NCBI GenBank assembly: GCA_964406465.1
Contig: CAYORT010000014.1
Span: 14,031 to 78,030, forward strand
DNA: 64,000 nt
Source: JAHEZL01 sp964406465
GTDB taxonomy: Bacteria > Bacteroidota > Bacteroidia > Flavobacteriales_C > GCA-002722245
Direction of reading: 5' to 3'
The notes under the pieces were generated by a model. It was not told the origin of the DNA and made no database searches. It saw only the letters and a program-made list of their open reading frames with translations. Below, piece after piece: positions 43,001 through 50,736 of the stretch. The position numbers and the translations under genes are program-made. How positions within the stretch are numbered: the stretch's first letter is position 1; each line of letters starts with the position of its first letter.

Positions 43001-43218
43001 CTTTCTTTCATCTCGTTGGCGGCCTTGTTGGTGAACGTGATGGCTAAGATGTTTTTAAAAGAAAATACGCTGTCTTTTTGTAATAAAATGGCTAGGTATT
43101 CCTTCACCAAAGTAAAGGTTTTACCCGATCCAGCAGAGGAGCGGTATACTAAGAAGTTTTTACTGTTTTCATTCACCTCAGCAAAGTACAAAAAAATATT
43201 TTTTAAAATCTCAGGCAA
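40060..43218 (-). CDS. AddA/RecB-like UvrD-family helicase-nuclease
   Basis: Encodes 1052 residues. SF1 helicase motifs: Walker A VYRSSAGSGKTFTLVKEY, motif Ia ILAITFTNKAANEMKERV, motif II HYLIDEFQDTSVLQW, motif III LLVGDAKQAIYRFRGGD, motif V LSSIHKSKGLEYPIVIIPF, motif VI LLYVAFTRPKNEMYIF. The C-terminal PD-(D/E)xK nuclease shows RPDRVVEKNGELFIIDFKTGEE and a following QLEKYEVLLY. Together this fits double-strand-break end resection. The first codon is TTG; a GTG start at 43176 (NENSKNFLVYRSS) is a reasonable alternative. An AddB partner gene is not adjacent. Confidence 0.9.
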   Translation of the reverse strand: MPEILKNIFLYFAEVNENSKNFLVYRSSAGSGKTFTLVKEYLAILLQKDSVFSFKNILAITFTNKAANEMKERVLHTLHSFAGNEKLEGGEKTMMDILKKELIKGEEHIREKSREIVTAVLHNYGDFNITTIDKFMLKVVRAFAHDLKLPINFEIELDDKTLVSNAVDQLLMKVGENVELTNALIKYTKHQTEEEESWNIENRLKEIAPQLLKEQGYRHIQKLKTFTLSHFIEQNKILTESIKNYERQQTKIAKEALKIIQQKGLSGDEFAGGKNGLFSALKKIVRKEFGVIKDSAGFKNVLSDNWHKKTSSKDEQERVDAIKGELSQLINQSIELYDKENASYELNVLISKNLFALALLNEIEKIIDDLRNERNFVHISEFNKRILDIVLTQPIPFVYERIGEKFQHYLIDEFQDTSVLQWQNILPLIDNSLASGHKNLLVGDAKQAIYRFRGGDVEQFARMGDSSLKFENPLIQERVESINRNFEEKILSENFRSTKNIIEFNNDYFEKLSNALPQNLKNYYKDFFQKNSFAKEGGFVHVEQMTSQKKDDFIEEAMTHIEMVIKDCIERGYQYSDIAVLTRKNDIASQIADRLMQLNIPIVSSESLLLHKNPHIDLLISLLELSFQHQNKTALIKAIRGLYNNNILGLDFHEELEKYSLNPELLLQTLQEKGVSIHDLSHISLYELVQLWALNLNIPIANNYLVQFFDMVSNFGIQNGPDLGKFLQWWNENNEKFSVQISENENAVKLSSIHKSKGLEYPIVIIPFPPQAIHSAKRDHIWIDHKDENLPTAYISLQKNLEQTEISEEYNEERNRILLDIVNLLYVAFTRPKNEMYIFTVKGKKNQLETIESLLSLAFDGESSVYQHGEKTIKKAESIEISNNYQPSIHHHSNWREKVQISKQAPSIWDGLSPKEYGNIIHTLLSKLNYTSDLDTVIQDAFSSGLINADQSVSLKEKIYSIITQPEIAFLFEPGNQIKQEQEIISDKGEFSRPDRVVEKNGELFIIDFKTGEESEKHRKQLEKYEVLLYQIHGKKAKSFLLYLEKNKIIAL

Positions 43219-43284
43219 CTCATTTAATATCTCGGTGTCTTATAGATGTAAATATTCGTGTTAGTTCTTTATTAAATCCAGCTA

Positions 43285-43346
43285 AACCCCTGCTATTCTG
43301 TCCTATCCTCTCTTCCTTCCTGGTCTTATTAATAGCAGGGGTTTTT
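43285..43346 (+). other. Long-stem hairpin upstream of the peptidase gene
   Basis: AAACCCCTGCTATT (43285-43298) pairs perfectly over 14 bp with AATAGCAGGGGTTT (43331-43344) around a 32-base pyrimidine-rich loop, followed by a T-run. It lies between two divergent genes, so there is no upstream plus-strand gene for it to terminate. Confidence 0.75.
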
Positions 43347-43350
43347 ATTC

Positions 43351-43358
43351 TATCTTTG
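43351..43358 (+). promoter_or_regulatory. Bacteroidota -7 element, nearly leaderless
   Basis: TATCTTTG matches TAnnTTTG and ends 4 bases before the GTG start at 43363. If used, the transcript has almost no leader. Confidence 0.5.
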
Positions 43359-43362
43359 GGAA

Positions 43363-44397
43363 GTGTTCAAAAAAATAACCATAGCAGTTTTAATCCTTCT
43401 TTCAGCGCTTTGCGCCTGGAACTGTAGTGTTATTGTGTATGGTATTCGTCAGGGAGTGGGGCAGCTTCATATTGTTAACAATGCGCGTCCGATAGCCGAG
43501 GTTTTGGCCGACACCACTTTTCCCGATTCATTGAAGCCCAAACTTTTGTTGATTCAAGAAATTAAAAAATTTGCCGTTGATTCATTGGGTATCAACGAAA
43601 GTGATAATTACACCGAGGTTTATGATCAAAAAGGAGAACCTGCGATGTATGTTGTTACCGCTTGCGATCCTTACCAAATGAAGCCTTATGAATGGCATTT
43701 TCCGTTTTTGGGAAAGTTTAGCTACAAAGGATATTTTAGTAAAGAAAGAGCCATGGAAGAGGAGGAAAGGCTGAAAGCCGAGGGCTTGGATACCGAGTTG
43801 GGGACTGCGAAAGCATGGTCGACTTTAGGGTGGTTTAAAGACCCCATCTTATCTGAGATGCTGCAAGATGAACCGGGTAAAATTGCCCGACTCATCATTC
43901 ACGAGCTAACACACGGCACTTTGTACATTAAGGATAGTGTGGAGTACAACGAGAATTTAGCAACTTTTGTGGGCGACCAAGGTTCGGTGTTGTTTTTAAA
44001 ATATAAATATGGGGTGGAGTCGAAGGAGATGAGCGATTATATTGGTCACATTGGCGATGTGCAGAGATATTCAGATCATATTTTAAAAGGATTAAGTTCC
44101 TTGCAAAAACTTTATGCTAGCGCCGATTTTATTACGCTCGATACGGCTCAAAAGAACCTTCAAAAAAACAACTTAATTCACGAAATTTTGATGAGTGCCG
44201 ATACCATTTCATTTTACGATAAATCGAGATTTAATAGAGTGCTTTCTCCCGACTTTACTGCAAACAATACATTTTTTCTTACTTACATGATGTATCGCGA
44301 AGATCAGAATGTTTTCGAAGAAGAGTTTAAAACGAAATTCAACTCCGATTTTAAAAAATATTTGGCTTATTTGAAGGGGAGGTATTCGTCGTTGTAA
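43363..44397 (+). CDS. Putative metallo-aminopeptidase (PF10023-like)
   Basis: Encodes 344 residues starting with GTG. The N-terminal helix (about 5-24) holds a possible lipobox ending in AWNC, so the protein is membrane- or lipid-anchored. The zinc motif is IIHELTHGTLYIKDSVEYNENLATFVGDQG: HELTH plus a Glu about 20 residues later, gluzincin spacing. The N-terminal half matches predicted aminopeptidases (YGIRQGVGQLHIVNNARPIAEVL). Substrate unknown. The preferred start is set by the promoter-like element directly before it. Confidence 0.85.
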   Translation: MFKKITIAVLILLSALCAWNCSVIVYGIRQGVGQLHIVNNARPIAEVLADTTFPDSLKPKLLLIQEIKKFAVDSLGINESDNYTEVYDQKGEPAMYVVTACDPYQMKPYEWHFPFLGKFSYKGYFSKERAMEEEERLKAEGLDTELGTAKAWSTLGWFKDPILSEMLQDEPGKIARLIIHELTHGTLYIKDSVEYNENLATFVGDQGSVLFLKYKYGVESKEMSDYIGHIGDVQRYSDHILKGLSSLQKLYASADFITLDTAQKNLQKNNLIHEILMSADTISFYDKSRFNRVLSPDFTANNTFFLTYMMYREDQNVFEEEFKTKFNSDFKKYLAYLKGRYSSL

Positions 44398-44419
44398 GAT
44401 TATTGTTTTTTTGTAATTC

Positions 44420-44577
44420 CCCCTTTTCTCCTCGGAGGAGGAGAGTGTGTAAAGGCCTGTGAAGAGGGAAGAGGATGGATTTGCTAATTTGATAACAAAA
44501 AAGAAGTAATCTATTTTAATCCATCCTCTTTCAGCCCACAAGCAAAATCGCACTCTCCTCCTCCGAGGAGAAAGGGG
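44420..44577. repeat. Compound inverted-repeat element
   Basis: Outer arms 44420-44447 and 44551-44577 are complementary over 27-28 bases with one small difference. Inner arms 44469-44481 (AAGAGGATGGATT) and 44518-44530 are perfect over 13 bases. Each outer arm contains a self-palindromic CTCCTCGGAGGAG-type core. It fills the gap between convergent genes and is followed by the separate glyA terminator. Confidence 0.85.
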
Positions 44578-44596
44578 AGAAGTACTTACTAAAATA

Positions 44597-44626
44597 AAAA
44601 ATCCGGTGCTATTAACACCGGATTTT
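44597..44626 (-). terminator. Intrinsic terminator of glyA
   Basis: AAAATCCGGTG pairs perfectly with CACCGGATTTT around a 7-base loop, with a T-run on the minus strand, 20 bases after the glyA stop. Confidence 0.92.
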
Positions 44627-44646
44627 CTATTTCTATTTATTTGCTA

Positions 44647-45933
44647 TTAAACCAAAGCTTCTTGTGCAAACAAAGGATAGCTGCTCATCATCTCCGTAAC
44701 ATCAGATTTGATTTGCGCTAATTTAGCTGCGTTGTCTCTGTTCTCGATAGCTGCATCGATAAACTCAACGATTTTAACGATTTCACCTTCTTTAACACCT
44801 CTTGAAGAGATGGCTGGTGTACCCACACGAATACCTGAAGTAACGAATGGAGATTTATCATCGAAAGGAACCATGTTTTTGTTTACGGTGATATGTGCTT
44901 GGCCTAAAGCAGCCTCAGCATCTTTACCGCTAATTCCTTTAGAACGCATGTCGATCAACATAGAGTGATTGTCGGTACCACCAGAAATGATTTGGTATCC
45001 TCTTTTCACTAATTCTGCAGCCATAACAGCTGCATTTTTTTGCACTTGTTTGATGTATTCACCATACTCATCGGTCAACGCTTCTCCAAAAGCAATTGCT
45101 TTAGCTGCGATAACGTGCTCTAGTGGTCCGCCTTGAGTTCCAGGGAACACAGCGCCATCTAAACATTGTGACATTTTTTTCAATTCTCCTTTAGGCGTTT
45201 TTTGTCCCATTGGGTTTTCGAAATCTTTACCTAACATGATAACACCACCACGCGGACCTCTTAAAGTTTTGTGGGTTGTAGTAGTTACGATATGGCAATG
45301 CTCCATTGGATTGTTCAATAATCCTTTTGCAATTAAACCTGCAGGGTGAGAAATATCGGCCATCAATAAAGCACCTACTTCATCAGCAATGGCTCTCATT
45401 GATTTGTAATCCCAGTCTCTTGAATAAGCAGAAGCACCAGCAATAATTAATTTTGGTTTTACTTCATGTGCTTTCTTAGCGATAGTTTCAATACTAACTC
45501 TTCCGGTTTCTTTTTCTACACCGTAGAAATTTGGTTTATACAATTTACCAGAGAAGTTTACCGGAGAACCGTGTGTTAAGTGACCACCGTGAGACAAGTC
45601 GAAACCAAGAATTGCATCGCCTGGGTTCAATACTGCCAACATTACAGCGGCATTAGCTTGCGCTCCAGAGTGAGGTTGAACGTTAGCCCATTCAGCACCG
45701 AATAATTGTTTCAAACGGTCGATAGCCAATTGTTCAATTTCATCAACTACTTCGCAACCTCCGTAGTATCTTTTGCCAGGAAGTCCTTCAGCATATTTGT
45801 TAGTTAAAATGCTGCCCATAGCGTTAATCACTTGTTCGCTTACAAAGTTTTCAGAAGCGATCAATTCGATTCCGCTCAATTGGCGTTGTTTTTCCTTAGC
45901 AATAAGGTCGAAAATAACTTGGTCTCTTTTCAT
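44647..45933 (-). CDS. glyA: Serine hydroxymethyltransferase
   Basis: Encodes 428 residues, the bacterial length. It interconverts serine and glycine with tetrahydrofolate, supplying one-carbon units. The PLP-lysine segment is HIVTTTTHKTLRGPRGGVIML. Other signatures are ELIASENFVSEQVINAMGS, NKYAEGLPGKRYYGG, HLTHGSPVNFSG and VRVGTPAISSRG-type (here IRVGTPAISSRGVKEGE). A single gene with its own promoter element and terminator. Confidence 0.97.
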   Translation of the reverse strand: MKRDQVIFDLIAKEKQRQLSGIELIASENFVSEQVINAMGSILTNKYAEGLPGKRYYGGCEVVDEIEQLAIDRLKQLFGAEWANVQPHSGAQANAAVMLAVLNPGDAILGFDLSHGGHLTHGSPVNFSGKLYKPNFYGVEKETGRVSIETIAKKAHEVKPKLIIAGASAYSRDWDYKSMRAIADEVGALLMADISHPAGLIAKGLLNNPMEHCHIVTTTTHKTLRGPRGGVIMLGKDFENPMGQKTPKGELKKMSQCLDGAVFPGTQGGPLEHVIAAKAIAFGEALTDEYGEYIKQVQKNAAVMAAELVKRGYQIISGGTDNHSMLIDMRSKGISGKDAEAALGQAHITVNKNMVPFDDKSPFVTSGIRVGTPAISSRGVKEGEIVKIVEFIDAAIENRDNAAKLAQIKSDVTEMMSSYPLFAQEALV

Positions 45934-45965
45934 ATTTTGTTTTTATTATTTCTTTGAGTGAGGCG

Positions 45966-45973
45966 CAAAAATA
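45966..45973 (-). promoter_or_regulatory. Bacteroidota -7 element before glyA
   Basis: On the minus strand TATTTTTG matches TAnnTTTG, 32 bases before the glyA ATG. Confidence 0.5.
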
Positions 45974-46092
45974 CGGTGTTCTTTTGAAAGATGAAAGGAT
46001 TATAGAAGGTTGTTGGAAAATATTGAAAAGTAGTGGAAGGGGGACTGTTTTTTTGGGTTCTTACTTTTTGCTTTTCACGTTGTGGGATACTA

Positions 46093-46193
46093 ACTGTCCT
46101 CCTGAGGTACTCCGAAGGAACTATTGCGTTATGCATAAATCTATTTAGACAAGAGCATAAAGAAAGATCCTTCGGGGACCTCAGGAAGACAGT
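46093..46193. repeat. CCTGAGGTACC-family hairpin unit 1
   Basis: Left arm 46093-46127 (ACTGTCCTCCTGAGGTACTC... onward) and right arm 46167-46193 form an imperfect inverted repeat with a loop of about 40 bases. The whole unit, including loop text (TTAGACAAGAGCATAA), is repeated at 46253-46355, a 160-base period. The 588-base gene-free stretch 45934-46521 holds the glyA promoter and these repeats; no gene is seen. Confidence 0.9.
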
Positions 46194-46252
46194 AAGAGAG
46201 GCGGAGGTGATGTATTAAGCAGTTTTCATTTTTTTCACATCGTGGGATACTA

Positions 46253-46355
46253 ACTGTCCTCCTGAGGTACCCCGAAGGAACTATTGCGTGATACATAACT
46301 CTAATTAGACAAGAGCATAACAAAAGATCCTTCGGAGTACCTCAGGAGGACAGTT
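46253..46355. repeat. CCTGAGGTACC-family hairpin unit 2
   Basis: Left arm 46253-46287 and right arm 46326-46355 are nearly perfect complements over about 28 bases. Unit and loop match unit 1, so the pair arose by local duplication including about 12 bases of upstream text (GTGGGATACTAA). Confidence 0.9.
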
Positions 46356-46458
46356 AGTGGATTACGACTTAAAAAAATCTACATTGATTACCCATAACTT
46401 AAACATGATTAATTGTCAATCTTACTACCCAACAATGTCAGTAATCTTCCACAATTAG

Positions 46459-46506
46459 TACATCACCTCCGCCTCTCTTACTGTCCTCCTGAGGTACCCC
46501 GAAGGA
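46459..46506. repeat. CCTGAGGTACC-family copy 3, inverted relative to unit 1 with its flank
   Basis: The stretch 46459-46485 is the exact reverse complement of 46188-46214 over 27 bases, and the complementarity continues into the repeat core up to 46506. This copy ends 16 bases before the stop of the GIY-YIG gene. Confidence 0.9.
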
Positions 46507-46521
46507 ACTTTCATCCTATAA

Positions 46522-46824
46522 TTATAAATCAACTACTTCGCTATTCAAAAACTTCCACTCAGGATTTATTTCATTAATCAAGGCTTCCTTCTTCACTCTC
46601 CTCCAACCTTTTATTTCTTTTTCTCTATCAATGGCGTGTTCAATTTGATCGAACTGCTCGTAGTAAACTAGATTGTAGCAATAGAATTTACCAGCAAATG
46701 ACCAAGGCTGTCCGCGAAGTTCGAAGTGTTCATTTAGCCGACGAGAAATGTCGTTTGTAACGCCAGTATATAGCACTGTTTTAGCAGGATTAGTGACAAT
46801 GTAAACGAAATAATTGTGGTGCAT
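46522..46824 (-). CDS. GIY-YIG domain endonuclease, single-domain
   Basis: Encodes 100 residues. The GIY-YIG core is FVYIVTNPAKTVLYTGVTNDISRRLNEH (Tyr-Ile and Leu-Tyr-x-Gly motifs, then the catalytic-type Arg and His), followed by YNLVYYEQFDQIEHAIDREKEIKGWRRVKKEALI with the metal-binding Glu region and a conserved Arg/Lys helix. It is a member of the short UPF0213/YhbQ-like group that occurs in many copies in Bacteroidota. Inverted copies of the CCTGAGGTACC repeat lie on both sides, 16 bases after the stop and about 50 bases before the start. Genuine activity is not proven; the tight link to the repeats suggests it acts on them. Confidence 0.9.
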   Translation of the reverse strand: MHHNYFVYIVTNPAKTVLYTGVTNDISRRLNEHFELRGQPWSFAGKFYCYNLVYYEQFDQIEHAIDREKEIKGWRRVKKEALINEINPEWKFLNSEVVDL

Positions 46825-46872
46825 GAAAATGTTTAGTTGGTAAACAAAGATAGTGCTTTTGATGCTTAGGAT

Positions 46873-46909
46873 AATAGTTCCTTCGGAGTACCTCAGGAGG
46901 ACAGTTAGT
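46873..46909. repeat. CCTGAGGTACC-family copy 4, on the far side of the nuclease gene
   Basis: AATAGTTCCTTCGGAGTACC... onward to GGACAGTTAGT is the reverse complement of copy 3's core (CTGTCCTCCTGAGGTACC), so copies 3 and 4 face each other around the GIY-YIG gene like terminal inverted repeats. Confidence 0.9.
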
Positions 46910-46970
46910 GAACCAGACCGTGAAATACAGGTTTAAATTAAAACGAGTTTAAATTCTCACAAGGGATAAA

Positions 46971-47723
46971 CTATTCCCACTTCATCAACTTCATCTCCTC
47001 ACCATCCCAAACAGCGTAATGTGGGTTAATTACCCATTCGCCAAGGTTGATGTAGCGTGATTTTTTGTTGCTCAGCAATACATCTAGAGGTAGATGACGA
47101 TGTCCAAATACAAAGAAATCGTAATGTTTTGATTTTAAAGTGTCGTTGCAATAAATGGTAATGAATTCTTTATCATCACCTAAGTAATATTGATCGCGAA
47201 TTTGGTTGGCCATTCTGCTTTTACGCGACCAAAAATTGGCGATGCCCATTCCTAAGTTGGGGTGAAGTCTAGCAAACATCCATTGGCAAAATTTACTAGC
47301 AAAAAAATTCTTCATGAATTTATATCCACGGTCTCCCGGCCCTAATCCGTCACCGTGTCCAATTAAAAAGGTTTTGCCATTGAAGTTTTTTTCAATAGGA
47401 AATCGGTACAACTGAGCATTGATTTCAGAAGGGATATAATCGAAAATCCACATGTCGTGATTTCCAGTGAAAATATGCAGTTTAATTCCGTTGTCTGATA
47501 GTTCGGCTAATTTGCCAAGTAATCTAATAAAGCCTCGTGGCGCAACAGTTTTGTACTCAAACCAGAAATCAAAGATATCACCTACCAAATAAATATCGGA
47601 GGCATCTTTTTGGGCTTCCACCAAAAAACGAATGATCTTCTTTTCGCGCTCTAAACTTGCTTCAGCTGTAGGAACACCCAAATGGAAGTCAGATAAAAAA
47701 TATATTTTTTTTGCGCTACTCAT
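46971..47723 (-). CDS. lpxH: UDP-2,3-diacylglucosamine diphosphatase (LpxH-type)
   Basis: Encodes 250 residues of the calcineurin-like phosphoesterase fold. LpxH cleaves UDP-diacylglucosamine to lipid X in lipid A synthesis at the inner membrane face. Metal motifs: FLSDFHLGVP (Asp-x-His), YLVGDIFDFWFEY (GD), FTGNHDMWIFDYI (GNHD), FLIGHGDGLGPGD and FVFGHRHLPLD. Its start shares one base with the stop of the upstream M1 peptidase gene. lpxK, another lipid A gene, lies 4 kb away on the other strand. Confidence 0.93.
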   Translation of the reverse strand: MSSAKKIYFLSDFHLGVPTAEASLEREKKIIRFLVEAQKDASDIYLVGDIFDFWFEYKTVAPRGFIRLLGKLAELSDNGIKLHIFTGNHDMWIFDYIPSEINAQLYRFPIEKNFNGKTFLIGHGDGLGPGDRGYKFMKNFFASKFCQWMFARLHPNLGMGIANFWSRKSRMANQIRDQYYLGDDKEFITIYCNDTLKSKHYDFFVFGHRHLPLDVLLSNKKSRYINLGEWVINPHYAVWDGEEMKLMKWE

Positions 47724-50700
47724 TACAGTTTTTTGATTTGATGCAGTAGATTTATTTTAGAGAAATTAATAGTGAATCTAACTCTTTGTAAATACGCGTG
47801 CCCGGCTTGTTCGTAAGACTTGCTAATGTCCTCCGACATAAGTATAGGGAAGTAAATTTGAGCAATTTCCTTGTAGAGAGTTACTTTAATTCCTGTGTCG
47901 TACAAATATTTGGTTTTCGCATGATTAAGCACAGCATCTGAACTTCCTAGATCGCCATACACACTTAAGAATTTTAATGGTAAATCAACAGAAGCATTGA
48001 GAGTGGTCATCCATTCTTTTGCGAAGATGTATTGAGAAAATAAGCCGGTACTAAATCCACCATCGGCCATGAAAAATTGTTGGGTTAAGAAATTGTCTTT
48101 GTTGTAATGATTACGCGCTAAGAAAGTCTCATCAAACAAATAGTCTTCTTCTCTATGGCCACGCAAGGTGAACTGTTGGTTAATTATTTTGGTTTGATCG
48201 ATGAAGTATCCACCAAACATACGCAGTTTAAAGAATTGTCCTTTCTTGTTTATTCTAAATTTGAAGTCGGCTTCAATCCAAATTTTCGAGAAATCTGGTC
48301 CGCCTTGAAACACATTATTTACAGCGAAGGAGTTCAATGCATGTTTTCTGGTTAATGTGTGCTTTGCCTCATAATATTGCATCCAAATATCTTTAATGCC
48401 ATCACCCATAAAAAGTTGGTTGTTGGTGTTTATTTGGCGAACATGAACTTCATTTAAAAAGGGTGAGCGGGCATTTACCTTTTTAAAAGTAATGTGAATA
48501 TAGGGCTCCCACTTTTGAAAACGTGCGTGCTTACCTTTGTATTCTCTTGTGGTATATTGTCTTCCTTTTACCCCAATTTCTGCACTAGAAATAAACGGAA
48601 GAGGTTTTCTGCAGAAATAAGAGATTTCGGCAAAGCCATTTAAATTATTAGAGTAGATAGAGTAGAGTGGAGCAATTTCGTAACGTAAGTTTTTGTTGGG
48701 AAATTGATTGTTGTGCAATACAGCGCCCAGCATGAATTTGTCGTTGTAATTATACCCTAATAGAGGAATGATAAAGTGGTTGTTGTATTTAGGGTTTTCC
48801 ATGCTGGTAATAAGTGCCAACTTAATAGGTTCAACCTTTTTCAAAATACCAGTGGTTCGCACTATGTTGTTAGAACGATTGATTTCGGGCATGCATCGCT
48901 TTGCATCAATCATGATGATGTCAAAACTACCGGCAGGAATCATCAGTTTTCTAGTTCCCTCAAAACCATCAAACCAATACTCTTGAATGGTTTTTCCTTC
49001 GAGTAAACAAGAGATTAGTACCGGACCGGCAATTTCTCCGCAATTGGAAACCGTTACAGCAATTGAATCATTGATATTTTTAAAATCTACAATATGGTAA
49101 TCGAGTACCTTCGTTGTGTTGATAAGGTCATTGAAAAACCAATCTAATTTTTTCTTGGAATTGTTGGTGAAAGCACGCTCAAAATCGATAGGTTGTGGGT
49201 GTTTAAATTTCCATTCATTGAAATACATTTTCATGCAATAGTCAAACTCTTCGGCACCCAAATAATTGAAAAGATAATGTAGAATGGCGGCCGACTTTGA
49301 ATACATGATACTGCCATAATTGAAATCGGTGAATTTTTCTGAAGTGAGATTAAGAGGCTGATCTAACCCTTTTACTGTGTTGTATAAATACATTTGATAA
49401 TACACTTCGCTCATTGGAGCGTCATTCTCGCGAAGTAGAAGGGCAGCTTGCGAAAAAGTGAAATCGGAAATTTTCTTATCGGGAAATTTCATTTTCATAT
49501 AGCGCATTTCGTTGAAAGAATTTATTCCTTCATCCATCCATCCGTAGCGTCTTTCGTTGCTTCCTAAAATTCCATAAAACCAGTTGTGTCCTACCTCGTG
49601 CATAATCACTTCTTCTAGTGACATGTTGCTGCTGGTTTCGCCAATAACTGTAATGTTAGGGTACTCCATACCACTTCCAGCAGATAGCGCTCCATCTACT
49701 GCGGTAACGTGGTTGTATGGATACTCGCCATTCCATAAAGAATAGTTGTAGGTAGCATCATGTAGATATTGTAAGGCATGCTGCCACAATTTCGATTCTT
49801 GATCGGTAAACATAATCCATATAGTTACCTTTCTTTGTGAACGTGGCAATAAAACATCTCCCTGCAAAACATTCCATTCTTTGTTGGCGAACCAAGCAAA
49901 ATCGTGAACGTTTTCTTGATGATATTCTAATGTTTTAAATCTCTTGCTTGATGCAGTGGCAGTAGTGTCGTTTCTTTTGTTAAATACATCGTACCAATAA
50001 CCATCTTTGGCTTTTCTTAATTTCTCTTTGGTATCTTCAATGCGGTAATTGAGCCATTCTAATTCTTGCTTCGCACTTTCTCCTTGCAAATCGCCTGTAG
50101 CACCTACCACATAATTTTCGGGTAGCGTAATTTTTACGTCGAATGAACCAAATTCAGAATAGAATTCACCTTGATCTAAATAGTTCATTTGATTCCATCC
50201 ACGTTCGTCATACACCGCTGGTTTAGGATACCACTGGGTGATTTGATAGGTTTGATCTATATGCCCAAGACGAGAGATTTTCCCTGAAGGAATTCTTACC
50301 CTAAACGGTGTGCTAACAATGATGCTTTGATGAGGAAGAAGTGGCTTGTTTAGTTTTAATTCAGCAATGTCTACTTGCTTTTTGTAGTAGGTCCAAGTAG
50401 CACTTTCATTGTTTACCTTGAAATTTAAACTGTCTATGCCTCCTCGCTCTTTATAGATAGCGTAATTTAACTCAATTTCATTGTTGGCTAACAATTGCTT
50501 GGCTAGGGCAGTCTGACTGTTTTTATACGCGTTTGGCCAAAGGTGAATGAATATAGAGTGGAGGGTGTCGGGACTATTATTAACGTATTCAAATTCAATA
50601 AATGCATCGAGTTGATGCTTTTGGTCGTTAAGCTTAACCTCAATCTTGTAGTTAACTTCTTGCTGCCAATAAGCAAATGATGTTTGAGAAATGATTAGAA

Positions 50701-50731
50701 GAAATATGCAAATTCTCGTTAATTTTTTCAT
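47723..50731 (-). CDS. M1 family metallopeptidase
   Basis: Encodes 1002 residues. Signal peptide about 1-21 (ISQTSFAYW). The N-terminal saddle domain is followed by the catalytic domain: GSGMEYPNITVIG stands for the GxMEN exopeptidase loop, HEVGHNWF at 378-385 supplies His378, Glu379 and His382, and Glu401 (GWMDEG) is the third zinc ligand at the M1 spacing. The C-terminal half (about 600-1002) is unusually long and beta-rich, ending VRFTINFSKI, and may be an outer-membrane barrel-like part. It probably digests peptides in the periplasm or at the surface. Confidence 0.92.
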   Translation of the reverse strand: MKKLTRICIFLLIISQTSFAYWQQEVNYKIEVKLNDQKHQLDAFIEFEYVNNSPDTLHSIFIHLWPNAYKNSQTALAKQLLANNEIELNYAIYKERGGIDSLNFKVNNESATWTYYKKQVDIAELKLNKPLLPHQSIIVSTPFRVRIPSGKISRLGHIDQTYQITQWYPKPAVYDERGWNQMNYLDQGEFYSEFGSFDVKITLPENYVVGATGDLQGESAKQELEWLNYRIEDTKEKLRKAKDGYWYDVFNKRNDTTATASSKRFKTLEYHQENVHDFAWFANKEWNVLQGDVLLPRSQRKVTIWIMFTDQESKLWQHALQYLHDATYNYSLWNGEYPYNHVTAVDGALSAGSGMEYPNITVIGETSSNMSLEEVIMHEVGHNWFYGILGSNERRYGWMDEGINSFNEMRYMKMKFPDKKISDFTFSQAALLLRENDAPMSEVYYQMYLYNTVKGLDQPLNLTSEKFTDFNYGSIMYSKSAAILHYLFNYLGAEEFDYCMKMYFNEWKFKHPQPIDFERAFTNNSKKKLDWFFNDLINTTKVLDYHIVDFKNINDSIAVTVSNCGEIAGPVLISCLLEGKTIQEYWFDGFEGTRKLMIPAGSFDIIMIDAKRCMPEINRSNNIVRTTGILKKVEPIKLALITSMENPKYNNHFIIPLLGYNYNDKFMLGAVLHNNQFPNKNLRYEIAPLYSIYSNNLNGFAEISYFCRKPLPFISSAEIGVKGRQYTTREYKGKHARFQKWEPYIHITFKKVNARSPFLNEVHVRQINTNNQLFMGDGIKDIWMQYYEAKHTLTRKHALNSFAVNNVFQGGPDFSKIWIEADFKFRINKKGQFFKLRMFGGYFIDQTKIINQQFTLRGHREEDYLFDETFLARNHYNKDNFLTQQFFMADGGFSTGLFSQYIFAKEWMTTLNASVDLPLKFLSVYGDLGSSDAVLNHAKTKYLYDTGIKVTLYKEIAQIYFPILMSEDISKSYEQAGHAYLQRVRFTINFSKINLLHQIKKL

Positions 50732-50736
50732 CCGAT

